64,000 bases of DNA from Purpureocillium takamizusanense (taxonomy: Eukaryota > Ascomycota > Sordariomycetes > Hypocreales > Ophiocordycipitaceae): contig NC_063072.1 of assembly GCF_022605165.1 (NCBI RefSeq), positions 992,001 through 1,056,000 on the forward strand, in the 5' to 3' direction. The notes under the pieces are model-generated. The model was not told the DNA's origin. It did not search any database and was given only the letters and a program-made list of their open reading frames with translations. Of this stretch, positions 12,482 through 23,518 are shown in pieces. Within the stretch, counting starts at the first letter, position 1. Every line of letters begins with the position of its first letter. The translations under genes were made by a program, and so were the position numbers.

Positions 12482-13587
12482 GTAAATACTATATAATAAA
12501 GCTAGGCTTTATAGCTATAAGCTTTATAGCTAGCTTATAAAGGCTAATAGATAGTAAGGGTATTATAGGGTAGTTATACCTATAGCCGCGGTAGCGCCGT
12601 TACTTAAGCTTAAGTAAAGGTATTATAAGCGGTATTATAGGTTACCTCGCCTTTATAAGATAAAGTTATCCTAGCTATATAGCCTAAGCTATAGACTTTA
12701 CCGCTTAATATAGTCTAGGCACTTTTACTAAAGTAAAATAATATATAGCTAATATTATAATTATTAGTCTATATAACTAATAATATAACTATATATTATA
12801 TAACTAATAATATAACTATATATTATATAACTATATACTATAACTATATACTATAACTATATAATATAACTATATATTATATAACTATATACTATAGATA
12901 AAATATCCCGACGGGTATTTAATAAATATCCGACGGATATTTATATAAGAGACTAGGCGATAATAGGTATAGTCCTAATTACTATATAGAGACTAGACCC
13001 GACTAGCCTTATTAAGGTTCTAGCTATAACGCCACGCTGAATTCAGCTATAGGTCTAAACTTAAGACTAAAGCCACGCTGAATTCAGCTATATTCAGCTA
13101 TATTCAGCTATAACGCCAAGCTAAAAAATAGTATTAGACCGACGGATAGATAATCAGACCGAAGGCCGAGTCTATTTTATTATATATAGGGCTATTGCCT
13201 CCCAGTCTAGATGAGATAGAAGATTAAGCAATTCAATACCTTTACTATCTCTATTACCTATTTTATCTCTCTATTATTATTACCCCTTTTGTCTCTATAT
13301 ATCCCTATTTCCTTATTATCTTTACCTTCCTCTGCCTTTATCCCTCTTTCTTATAATAATATTATAGGGTAATAATAGAAATACGTTTTTAAGCGAATTA
13401 AGCCTAGCTACCGCGTTAATATAATAGTTACGTTATAACGATATAATTTAATTTGATTTAATTATATAGAGATATATTAGCTACGGCCGGGAATATATAT
13501 ATATAGTAATAAGCTATACGGTATAGGATTAGCTAAAAAAAATTTAGTAATGAAGCGAGCTATATAAATAGTAATATTCTTTATAAG
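12482..13587 (-). mobile_element. MULE/MITE copy F with nested solo LTR
   Basis: Left end is TAAATACTATATAATAAAGC. The right part (13,356-13,587) matches the reversed interior of A/C (AAATACGTTTTTAAGCGAATTAAG, then the TTATAACGATATAATTTAATT stretch) and ends in a GCTATATAAATAGTAATA-type terminus. A solo LTR (12,762-13,355) is inserted inside. Removing that LTR and one copy of its duplication leaves about 507 bp. The outer 9-bp duplication was not found, so the ends are approximate. Confidence 0.6.
12762..13355 (+). repeat. Solo LTR, 5-bp duplication ATAAT
   Basis: TATTAGTC...CTTATA, 594 bp, flanked by exact ATAAT at 12,757-12,761 and 13,356-13,360. It is less RIP-mutated than the copy at 7,487: it keeps CCACGCTGAATTCAGC words that read TACGCTAAATTTAGC elsewhere, which shows the C-to-T direction of decay. 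Confidence 0.9.
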
Positions 13588-14026
13588 ACCCTTATAAGAC
13601 TATAATATACTTAAGAATTCCTTAAGGTAAAATATATAATATAGGAAGTTATTTAAAATTATAATATATATAATAAAGTCAAGAGTAGTCGATATATACC
13701 CTATAGAAAACTTTAACTATTATTATTATTAAGTAAAGTATAGGATATAATCGCTTTTAACTTTATTATTAAATTACCTTTATTAAAAGAATTAATAATA
13801 AAACGACTTGTAATAGTATCTTAATTATTATAGAGAAACTTATAAAGTATAGCTACTTTATACCTTATAAAGAGTTAAGTATAACCTAGGATTTAATATA
13901 TATATTTATTCGAGTAATAATAAATTAAAGATAGTTTACTTAAATAATTAATCTTAAATTAAAATAAGCTCTTTATATTAAACTTTTAGAAGAGCCTAAT
14001 ATAATAATTAAGAGTTAAATACTCTT
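13588..14026 (+). mobile_element. Gypsy2 integrase, 5' part
   Basis: Plus-strand integrase catalytic core. Around 13,830-13,930 the eroded reading gives the pattern DRLTKYxxFIPYKE....DLAYxFIRVI, the usual Ty3/Gypsy retroviral-type integrase sequence after the first Asp. The frame runs into the 9-bp duplication of MULE D and resumes at 21,877 after 7.8 kb of nested insertions. Many stops; inactive. Confidence 0.75.
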
Positions 14027-14035
14027 TATTTATAA

Positions 14036-14676
14036 GTAATACTAGCCGTATAGATATTTTATATATTTTTTTAGGCCTATACCTTACCCCTATACTATAT
14101 TAGCTATTTTTAGTATATAAGTATAAAATAAGACTAGTACGCTATAATATACGCTAATATCTTAATTAAACTTTAATTAAACTATTGTTATAATATAGCG
14201 CTTATACTAGCGCGCTAATATAGCCTAATTTACTTAAAAATATATTTCTATTATATCTTATAATATTATAATATCGGGGCTATATTATTCCGAGCCGGGC
14301 TAGGCTAGCTATAAAGTAAAAGCTACTACCGCTTATAATACTATTAATAAGCTCGAATAGCCCCCCCCCAGCGCTATTATTACTGCTTATTACGGTAGGA
14401 CCTTATAATATCTTTTTATAGTCTTTTACTTATAGCCGCGGGCCTATAATATAGCTATTAAAGGCGCGTTAAGAAGTATAGTTATAATATTACTTATTAT
14501 ATTACTATATAGTATTTTTCCTTAGGCTATTATTAAGCTATTATAGATAGCTTACGCTTATATACCTTATTTATATAGGGGTAAGGGCTATATAGTATAT
14601 AATTAGCTAGAAAAAAAATAAAAGTAGAATATCTATATAGTTAGTACTTCCTATTTATATAGCTAATATTACTTTT
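14036..14676 (+). mobile_element. MULE/MITE copy D, carrying Gypsy1 at its right edge
   Basis: Left terminus GTAATACTAGCCGTATAG, interior like copy C, right terminus TATATAGCTAATATTACTTT. The 9-bp duplication reads TATTTATAA at 14,027-14,035 and TATTTATAG at 21,877-21,885 (one RIP transition). Gypsy1 is inserted a few bases from the right end, so the last 4 bp of MULE D (21,873-21,876) sit on the far side of the retrotransposon. It contains a short C-run near 14,364. Confidence 0.8.
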
Positions 14677-14909
14677 TGTAACGGGGCCGGCGCTATATAG
14701 TAGGAGCCGGTCGGGTTGTTAATATTTAACGTGCTATAAAGGAAGGAAATTAGGGTTGTGTGCTGGGCAGCCCCTATACGCGCGGCGCCCGCCACGTATA
14801 GCCCTACGTAACTAGCTGCGGGCCTAGGTTAGCGTAGGGTCCTAGCCATACGTAGCGTTACTACGCCCGGGGCCGCGCCCTGGGCTCTTATTAGGCTAAG
14901 CCCCTTATA
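14677..14909 (-). repeat. Gypsy1 3' LTR (left)
   Basis: 233 bp, TGTAACGGGG...CCCCTTATA on the plus strand. It has the same length as 21,640-21,872 with no indels. The roughly 16 differences are all transitions; in 12 of them this copy keeps the unmutated G/C, including GTTGTGTGCTGGGC where the other has GTTATATACTAGGC. Confidence 0.92.
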
Positions 14910-14912
14910 TTA

Positions 14913-14931
14913 CCCCCCCCCCCCCCCCCCC
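14913..14931 (-). other. C19/G19 tract, probable polypurine tract
   Basis: Nineteen consecutive C on the plus strand, 4 bp inside the left LTR. On the element's coding strand this is a G-run next to the 3' LTR, where reverse transcription needs its polypurine tract for plus-strand priming. Position fits; function is inferred. Confidence 0.6.
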
Positions 14932-15339
14932 GGGCTGGCCCCGGCTACTATAAGGGGGCTCGCGATAACCCCTTACTCGAGCCCTTTAGTCGGGGGCTTC
15001 TTTGCCTTTATGCCTAGCGGCCCGTAAGCGGGCGCGCGCGGCTAGTTTTTATTGCCGCCTACTATATAGTAGGTAGGTCTATTCGTAGGGGCCTTACTTC
15101 CTTTAACTAGGTATCTCTACCCCCTTTAGCGCGGGCCCTACCCGCTAGCCTATATATACTTACGGCCGGCCGGGTTAACGATATCGTAATAGCCGTTCGC
15201 CTTAAGTTGCCCTCCGAGCCTTATATAACTATTAATGCGGTATAACTATAAAAGGACCTCTTTCCCCCGGGCCTAGCGGGCTTCCTTCCTTCCTCCTATA
15301 ACTTTATTATTGCCGCTGCCGCTACGCTATTACCGCCGC

Positions 15340-16471
15340 TATAATAATAGTAGTAATAATAATAATAATAATAGTAATAATAGTAATAATAATAGCGGTA
15401 ATAATAACGGTAAGTCCCTACCCCCTCTTCCCTTATTATTACGCTTCGCTCTATAAGGCGCGGGGGCGTACCGGTTTAAGCTAACGTTCGGGATAGATAT
15501 CATTAGAGTCTTCGTAGGCTAGGCTCTTAGAGCCCTCGTTACCGTCGCTATTACTACCGCTGCCGCGGGTCCGTCGCCCCCCCTACCTCGCGGTAACTAT
15601 ATCTGGCCCCTTTATTACGCTCTAGGCCGCCGCTATCGCTATCCTGGCCTCCCCCCCCCTTACTGCCTACCTTACCGCTGCCCCTTAGGGCACCCGCCGT
15701 AGCTATTCGTCGCCGCCCTTAGTATCGCCCTCTATAAGTATACCCGCCTCTCCTTATGCGGGTATTACTAACTCGGGATAGAAGAGGGCAAGACTTAACG
15801 CTCCCGTCGGAGAGCTCTATTCTTACCCTTACGTACGCTACGCTAGGCTAGAGGCCGACTACGCGGCCCGCGCCGGTTAGTTATAAGGCAGCTATTATAG
15901 CTACTATATAGCTAACCGCGCGTACCGTTAGTCGGGCCTAGCCCTCTTTACTACCTTATGCGGCCGAATCTCTACTACCGACGCCGCTATCGCCGCTACC
16001 GCCGCTATTGCCGCCGCCCCCCCCGCTATTATTAACGCCGCTATCGCTATTACCGCCGCCGCCGAGAAGGCAAAGGCTAAGGCGAAGAAAGTACTAGGCG
16101 CCGCTTATATAGCGACCCGGCACCTTTAGGAACTAAAGCGTATAGGCCTTATGCCTAAATAAGTCCCCTCCCTTTATCCCTATACGGTACCGACGATATA
16201 ATTACTAACCCCTATATAGAGGTAGCGCTAATAACCTTAATACCCTTACCTCCGCCCTTACCCTTACCGCCTTAGCTACTACCCTAGGCAATAATACCTA
16301 GCTATTTATTAAGGTAGGTACCCTTAAGGACTACTTTATAATAATCGAGACCGTTATTACCGCTCTCGCTAGGGCTCCCCTTACTGCCGCTATCGCTATC
16401 GCCGCCGTTAAGGAAGAGGAAGAGAAAGAAGATAAGGAAGATAAAGAAAAGGACGAAAAGGAGGAGTAACC
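15340..16471 (+). pseudogene. Antisense reading frame in the Gypsy1 3' region
   Basis: On the strand opposite gag-pol there is a long decayed coding-like frame. It starts in an Asn/Ser-rich AAT/AGT repeat (15,349-15,413). It then has a Tyr/Ala-rich middle (YPYVRYARLEADYAARAG near 15,827-15,880, AEKAKAKAKKVLGAAY near 16,061-16,108) and a charged end (VKEEEEKEDKEDKEKDEKEE to a TAA at 16,471). Most stops are TAA/TAG at positions where CAA/CAG would suit, as expected from RIP; one or two frame changes are needed around the C-runs. A TATAAAAGG word lies upstream near 15,247. It is not gag, protease, RT or integrase. No family recognised; the initiation site is unknown. Confidence 0.5.
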
Positions 16472-16486
16472 GCGCCCTATAAGGTA

Positions 16487-16508
16487 GCCCCCCCCCCTTT
16501 TAGGGGGG
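16487..16508. other. C-run/G-run hairpin
   Basis: About 10-11 C, a TTTTA spacer and 7 G form a short perfect hairpin just after the TAA of the antisense frame and just before the integrase end. Role unknown; it could be a termination-like signal or simply a slippage product. Confidence 0.4.
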
Positions 16509-16549
16509 GTAAAGTTAATACCGACGTTTCTTTTTAGCGCTCTTTATTA

Positions 16550-19500
16550 ACTTATCTCGTAAAACGTTTATATACCTTAATATACCTTACTTCCTCGAGT
16601 AGCTTTTATATTAGCTCGAGATATTTACTTTATTTAATTAAGGCTTCTTCCCTAACTCCTTAGCTATAAGGCTTTTAATAGACTATAGAGATCTCTTTTA
16701 CTTTATAGAATATATTATCGCCTATTTGCATTAATATAGGCTAACTATTTAAAACGGCTTAATTAGGTATAAAGTCGTTATTTATACGCTATAGCTAGTC
16801 TATATAGAAATAGTTATATATACTTAAGGGTAGGCCCGTTAATTCGACTATATATAGGCTTATTACTTTATTAATTATATATTTTAAGTATAGCTAGTCG
16901 AGCTTCTTCTTTAGTTTTATAAAAGTATAATTATAAAGGTTAAGCTAGACTTTATCCCTTATTTTATACTTATCTATAGGGCTATATATATAATTAGCCT
17001 ATCGCTCTTACTTAAGTAAGGCCGCTATTATCGCGGAGTTATAAAGCTCTATAACTTACTTAAGCTTTATTACGAAAGCCTATACCTTACTCTCTAATAT
17101 AGCGCGCTAGCCTATTTCCCTTATAAGGGTAAGGGGGCTACTTATAATAGGTTAGGGGTAATAGCTATAAAGTATAAAGAAGGGGGATATATTAATCGAG
17201 GTACTTATTTAACTATTAAGTATAAGCTAGGCTATAGGTAGCTATTAGTCTTAGTCGTCTTAGTTATAGTTAATATAGGCCTTAAGGTATGCCTATATTT
17301 CTTAGTTAATCCTCTTTATACCCTTATCTATTTAAGGGTAGTATATTATATTAAATTATTACTCGATATTTACTAGCTTATAGAGGTATTACTAAAAGCT
17401 ATTTATTTAATTCGTTCCTTAATCGCTTATAATAATAATAGGCTAGCTATACTAACGGAAGTAATATTAAAGGAAGCGCTTTATATATATAATAGTATTT
17501 ATAGTAGCTATTAGCTTTAATATAACTTCCTTATTAAGCCTATCTTAGATAACCTAAAGGAAGTAGCTTTCGCTTATAAAGGGGAGGTCTATAATAAAGT
17601 CTATCTAGATCTACCTATAGAATTAATTAGGTATAAGTAAAGGCTATAATAGGCCCTTTTTATACTCTCTTTATATCTTTATATAGCTATAAGTATTATA
17701 GTTATAAAGGAACCTTTTAATATATTACTATATTAAAGGCTAATAAAACTTATATAGTAATATAGCTATTATACCCTCTTTATTAAGGTGCCTAAAGAAA
17801 GGCGAATTATAAGCCTATTATATTAGCTAACCCTTAAGTTTATTTCGCGAGTTTATTCCTTTAGGAATAGACTTTACCTTTACCTTTATTACCTAAGGGG
17901 CGCTAGGTACTTAAAAGTAGTCCCTATAGTAAAGGTTCCTTACTATATCGAGGCTATACTTTATAATCTATACCTTAAGACCGAGCTTTAGGTCGAAAGT
18001 ATAGGTACCGCTCTTAACCGCATAGAGGGCGCTTTAATATATTATATCCCGCTTTATCTCTCGCTACTATAAAGAGCTTAGCTAAGGGTTAGAGAATAAG
18101 GTCATTAATATAGTCGAGGTAGCGCTAATATATATATAAAGGGCGCTTTAAGGGATAAGTTATAAGTCTCTAGCTTTATAGTCTTCTTAAGTCTCTTAAT
18201 CTTAGTCCCTATAAGAAAGTACGTTAAGTATTATAGCTAGCTTACCTAGCCTATATTCTAAAGAAAAGTTAAACCTTAAGAGTAGCTTTATTTAATATAC
18301 TTACTACTTTAATAAGTATTAATAGGTTATAAAATATTTTAGGTTCTTATAGTCTATAAGTACCGTAAAGCTCTTATAGCTATAAAGCTCTACTAACTAT
18401 TATTTTAAGTAGTAAATAATCGCTAATATCTTCTTATCGTAAATAAAGTAATTCCGCTTAATAAAGGATAGCTTCTATAAGTAAAAGGCTATTAGCTTCT
18501 ATTAACTATTTATATCCTATAAAAGCATTCCCCTTAGGGCGGTCTTATTATAGTTTACTTTTAAGAAGGTAAGTAAGTTAAGGTCTTATTATAAAAGGAT
18601 TAAGGCTTTTATAAAGAGTTCCTTAAGGGCTTTAAACGCTACTTAATATTCCCGCTCCTATATAAATAGAACCTACTTCCCTATTAAAGCTATAAGCGGC
18701 GCTATTATATTTAAGAACTTAAGTATAAAGACCTAATAGTAATTAATAAACTTAAGGAAGCTTTATACCCCCTTTTATATCGTTAGGGCTAATTATTTAA
18801 TAATTACTTTTATCTTTATAAGGTCTACTTTAATACCCTTACCTATATAGATAATAAAACTTAAGTATTTAATAGTTTTAACCCTAAATTAATACTTATT
18901 TAAGTCAAGATATAAGCTATAGTCTTAGAGCCGCTTAAGTATTTACTATACCTTTATATAATATTCCTTAAGGGTATTACTTATATAGATAAGGATATTA
19001 TCTATATAAGTAAAGTAAAAGTCGTCTAAGAAGTCCTATAATATATTATTAATATAGCGTTAAAAAGTAGTTAAAGCGCCGCTAAGGCTAAATAGGGTAA
19101 TTATTTACTTAAAGAGACTATACCTTATATAAAAGGCAGTCTTTTACTCCTTTCCTATTACTACCTATACCTTATAGAATGCCTATATTATATTAAGCTT
19201 AATAAACTAATAGGCGCTTATTAAGTTATAGAGGGTATTATTAATAAAGAGGATAAAGTAGCGGTCTACCTTTATAATAGCGTTAAAGGCGTAATAATCG
19301 TAATAAAAATAAAGCCCGCCCCTTAGCTTCTATACGAAAAGGATAAGCGCTACTGCCTTTAAGCTATTAGCTTTAATAAACCCTTTATCGAGAAAGTTAT
19401 TAAGGGTCTTCTATAATATTAATACCTCTTTACGTAATATATTATAAAACGCTTTATAAGGTATAAGTAAGTCCTAGCTATTTAGGCCTATCTTAAGGGG

Positions 19501-20350
19501 GATCTAATAGTCTATACTAGGCTTGTAGGGGTTAAGCTTATCTACCTCCTATTTCTTAAAGAGTAAAAGTAAGTTATAAAAACGCAATAAGATAATTACT
19601 TAAAGTTCCTCTCTTAACTTAAGCTACTTAAGTATAAGCGCTTTTTTAATATCTCTTATACTAATAGCGAAGATAGCTACCCTAGCTATATTACTGCCCT
19701 CTTACTTCCTAATCTATCGTATATACCTTATAAATATTAATACTATAATATAATAGGCGTCTTTTATATCCCTTAAGAGTAGGCTATTAAAGGGCGGCCC
19801 TTAATAATATTATACCTATATTTATAATAGGCTATATTAAAGCCTACCCTTATATAGGACTAAATAAGACTTTATATATTATATTTAAGGCTTCCTTAAG
19901 ATAAAGGGGAACTTTAATTAAGGCACTATATAAGCGTAAATAGGCTATAGGTAGCCCTTTATATCCGCGATTAGCTATATTAGCCCTTTAATAGCTACCT
20001 TATCTATAATACTTAATATACCCTTTACCTTATAGGAGGGGATCTTCTTTATTAAGACCTTAAGGTCTTAGGCTACTTCCTCGTTTATAGCTATATAATA
20101 CTTATATCCTTTATTAATAAGTATAGAATAAAAAGGACTCTTATTAATCGATACTATTATTACCGATAAGGTCGTCTCTAAGCGTCCCTTAAGCTCTATT
20201 TTCTTTACTTATATTACTATAGGCCCTAAAGTATAGCTTTACTCTAAGGTAGCGCTTTTCCCTATATAGGCATTACTTCTTCGCTTTTACTCTCTTTATC
20301 GCCCTTATTCTTAAGCTTAGGCTTAACGAAAACTATATAATATAGCCCGA
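16550..20350 (-). pseudogene. Gypsy1 pol (protease-RT-RNase H-integrase), RIP-inactivated
   Basis: Read right to left, the region matches the plus-strand remnant at 1-2,716. The RT active site reads YIDNILIY at about 18,981-19,011, from YIDDILIY. The integrase HPQTDG..ERIN block lies at about 17,295-17,335. Downstream of it, 16,550-17,160 is the integrase C-terminal region. Stops are almost all TAA/TAG in Gln or Trp positions. Complete in length but not translatable. Confidence 0.85.
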
Positions 20351-20599
20351 CTGAATTCGATATTATAGGCCGCCTTATTAAGGCATAAAGGTAATATACT
20401 ATTAAGTAGCTACTCCTTCTATAGCGGAGGTATAGCCTTTCGCTCTTCTTTCTTTCCCTCTCGTCTTTAATAGCCTATTTAGCTCGACGGGACTTATCGC
20501 CCTCTTTAATCGAGTCCTTTTAGGGGCCCCCTTTATTTAAGCTAGTCTTACGCTTCTTAAGGTAGGTAGCCGATATTATAATATCGCCTTAATAATTAA

Positions 20600-21120
20600 T
20601 AATTAAGACTATTATAAGGGAGTCTACTTAATCTACTTTTAAGTAAGTAGGCTAGCGTTTATATTAGGCCTAGCCCTTCTTTTATAGCTCTTTAAAGTAT
20701 AAGGTCCTCTCGAAGTTTTAGGCGATTTCTTAGAGGCGCTAAGTATATTTATAAAAGGCGATTAGTATCTATACCGTAATAAGCTATTCCTTTAAGGCAT
20801 CGGATATAATATTCTATAGTGCCGAGATTTAGGTATTTTCTATTTAGGTAGACCCGCCTATATTTATAAGGGTATTCTCGAAGTTAGAGAAAAAGGTACT
20901 AAAAAGCTACCCGTCTCTTTAGCGTAGGCCCTATAACTTATTAAGCGCTCTTTCTTTTACTTACTTACTATTAAAGAGGCATTCGATATAATTAAAGAAG
21001 GCCTATAGTTCCTTATTACCCTTAGGTCCTCCTTAAGTCTAAAATCCCTCTATATAAGGCTATAATCGGATAGGTAGCGTATTAAGGAGCTAGTATTAAG
21101 TAGCTCTACTTTCCCTATTA
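20600..21120 (-). pseudogene. Gypsy1 gag, RIP-inactivated
   Basis: With RIP stops read as Gln, the minus strand gives a typical retrotransposon gag capsid pattern: LQAFFNYIECLFNSK, then LNKLQGLRQRDGQLFSTFFSNFE (20,840-20,960 region), then ISALQNILSDALKEQLITV. It precedes pol in the same direction, which sets the element's orientation. Zinc knuckle not located with confidence. Confidence 0.7.
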
Positions 21121-21318
21121 AGGCCTTTTACTTTATTAGTCTTATATTTACTCTTTAGTCGGTATAGGAAGAAGTAAAAGTATTCTATCTTACCGTCTTA
21201 CGTTAGCTATTCGAGCGGCTTCTACTTCCTAGGCTTAGGCGCTACTCCGCTAGGGGCTATTAGGTTAAGTATAGACTATAATTACGCCCTTAAATATTTA
21301 AGTTCCGCTTATTAAAGC

Positions 21319-21570
21319 GCCTATTATTATGCTAGCTATTATGCCTACTATTGCGTCTATTATAGCGCTTATTATTACGCTTATTATTGCGCTTATTATT
21401 TTACTTATTATTACGCTTATTATTATGCTTATTATTACGTTAGCTACTTTACCTACTATTACGCCTATTATAGCGCCTATTATTACGCCTATTATTGCGC
21501 TTATTATTCCGCCTATTATTGCGCCTGCTATTACGCCTATTATTGCGCCTATTATTACGCCCGCTATTCT
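21319..21570 (+). repeat. 12-bp tandem repeat in Gypsy1 leader
   Basis: About 21 degenerate copies of a 12-bp unit such as CCTATTATTGCG. Because 12 is a multiple of three, one frame stays open and reads (PIIA)-like repeats over 118 codons. The array lies between the 5' LTR and gag, in the leader of the retrotransposon, on the antisense strand. It is a repeat, not a host gene. Confidence 0.85.
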
Positions 21571-21639
21571 ATCGAGAGCTTATAGGCTACCGCTAGGTCT
21601 ATCTCTATTGCTTAGTTTACTATCGTTAATAGTATGTAT

Positions 21640-21872
21640 TATAATGGGGCCGGCGCTATATAGTAAGAGCCGGTCGGGTTATTAATATTTAACGTACTAT
21701 AAAGGAAGGAAATTAGGGTTATATACTAGGCAGCCCCTATACGCGCGGCGCCCGCTACGTATAGCCCTACGTAACTAGCTGCGGGCCTAGGTTAGCGTAG
21801 GGTCCTAGCTACACGTAGCGTTATTGCGCCCGGGGCCGCGCCCCGGGCTCTTATTGGGCTAAGCCCCTTATA
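21640..21872 (-). repeat. Gypsy1 5' LTR (right)
   Basis: 233 bp, TATAATGGGG...CCCCTTATA, the more strongly RIP-mutated of the two LTRs. Followed by the CTTTT duplication at 21,873-21,877. Confidence 0.92.
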
Positions 21873-21876
21873 CTTT

Positions 21877-22440
21877 TATTTATAGTATTTTATTTATAGA
21901 TAGATAAATAAACTAAACGACTTAATTAAATACTTTAATAATATCTATAATATTATATTAATTATAAAAAACTATTGTTAATAGCTTAATAAGTTTATAA
22001 TAGCTTAAATAATAAAGCTATTAATATATTATTATTTAAAGCTAATTATAATTATAACCTAAAATTAGTAATATAATAAATATAAATAAATGCCTTAATA
22101 ACTATAAAGTTAATATAAGGTCTTTAAAGATATATACTTATTTATAATAAAAATAAGTACTCCTTTAAAATAAAATAAAATATTACGCTAATAAAAAGAG
22201 GTTAAAAAGATTAACTCTAAAGAAAGGGGATAAAGTATATCTCCTTCGATAAAATATTAAAATAAAAAGATAGCGAAAAACTTAACTAAAAGAAAATTAA
22301 ACTATTTAGAAATTCTTAAAAACTAGCTATAAATTATTATTATTTTAGACTATAAGGATATACCTTATATTTTATATTTTATTATTAAAATTAATACTTA
22401 AAAAAGGTTTAAAAATAAATATTAAAATAAAATAAAATAA
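21877..22440 (+). mobile_element. Gypsy2 integrase, 3' part
   Basis: Continues the frame broken at 14,026. Joining across the duplication restores the pattern SLSTAFHPQTDGQTERLNQ (now SLFIVFYLQIDKQTKRLNQ) at 21,870-21,930. Further on is the integrase C-terminal domain: GDKVYLLR near 22,225-22,250 and an HPVFHISLLE-like block near 22,355-22,385. Heavily RIP-mutated. Confidence 0.8.
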
Positions 22441-22907
22441 AAATATAATATTAAATAGATATTAAATTTATAAAGAATAATATAAAGAATAGAGTATTTT
22501 ATTAAATAAGAAAGCTATAATTATATAGAAAATACTTAAGAATTTAAATCGTATTTAAAACGTTATCCTTAATTAATATAATAGTATTATTAAGAATAAT
22601 ACTTAAAGACTTAATAATATTTAATAAAGAACTAACGTTTTAAAACTTAGGCTTAAGGCTAAGGGCCTCTTAATTTATTTTATTTAAAATGCTTATTACT
22701 TAAAGGTCTTTAACTATTTAATCTTTATAGGCTCTTAAAGCTAAAGTAATACCGTCCTCCTCGTCTAGCTCTTTTATACCTCGCTAAAATAACTTAAAGC
22801 TTTACTCCTTAGTTTTCTATTAGATCTTATAAATATAGGATAGATAGCTTATAGTAATAGATAATTACTCCTATAAAGTAAATAATATATCTTCGGCCGC
22901 CTCTTTA
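22441..22907. other. Unassigned RIP-degraded sequence
   Basis: Downstream of the Gypsy2 integrase; probably its 3' end, but no LTR or polypurine tract was found. From about 22,670 the sequence becomes slightly less AT-rich and may be a different element. Confidence 0.3.
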
Positions 22908-22912
22908 TCTTT

Positions 22913-23513
22913 TATAAGAAAGAGGGATAAAGGTAAAGGAAGATAAAGATAATAAGGAAATAGGGATATAAAGAGATAAAAGGGGTAATAATAATAGAGA
23001 TAAAATAGGTAAGTAAGATAGTAAAGTAATTAAATTATTTAATCTTCTATCTTATTTAGACTAAGAGGTAACGGTCTTATATATAATAAAATAGACTCGG
23101 CCTTTAGTTTAATTATCTATCCGTTAGTTTAATACTATTTTTTTAGCTTAGCGTTATAGCTAAATTTAGCTAAATTTAGCGTAGCTTAGTCTTAAGTCTA
23201 GCTAAATTTAGCGTAGCTAAGACTAATTAACTTTAAATTAGACTAAAGACTTATAATATAGCTTATAGTAGTCTAATAGACTTTTAGTTAGTATAATAGA
23301 CTAACTATCGGCATAATAAACTATCCGTTATTATAAAATTCTAGATAAATATTTATCCTATATATATTAGATAAATATTTACCTAAATATAAAATATAAC
23401 TATTAGTTAAATAAATATTTATCTAAGTATATTATATTATATATATAGTTATATTATATATATAGTTATATTACATATATAGTTATATTATATAGTTATA
23501 TTATAGACTAATA
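22913..23513 (-). repeat. Solo LTR, 5-bp duplication TCTTT
   Basis: Reverse-orientation solo LTR of 601 bp (TATAAGAAAG...GACTAATA) with exact TCTTT duplications at 22,908-22,912 and 23,514-23,518. Its 3' half shares a TAGTCTAATAGACTTTTAGT stretch with 4,890-4,930 that other copies lack, pointing to two subfamilies. Confidence 0.9.
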
Positions 23514-23518
23514 TCTTT

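Larger units (their letters stand above)
14677..21872 (-). mobile_element. Full-length Ty3/Gypsy retrotransposon (Gypsy1, 7,196 bp)
   Basis: Complete element: LTRs of 233 bp at each end, flanked by exact CTTTT duplications at 14,672-14,676 and 21,873-21,877. Orientation is minus: gag, then RT, RNase H and integrase read right to left, and a 19-base C-run next to the left LTR (a G-run on the coding strand) sits where the polypurine tract belongs. No clear primer-binding site was seen beside the right (5') LTR. All frames are broken by RIP stops, so it is dead. The internal 3' segment (14,910-16,540) is GC-rich and carries an antisense frame, described separately. Confidence 0.92.

Noticed and set aside
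21329..21685. 118-codon open frame reading Ile/Pro/Ala repeats
   Set aside because: It is the translation of a 12-bp tandem repeat plus the LTR edge inside a retrotransposon; no independent coding evidence.
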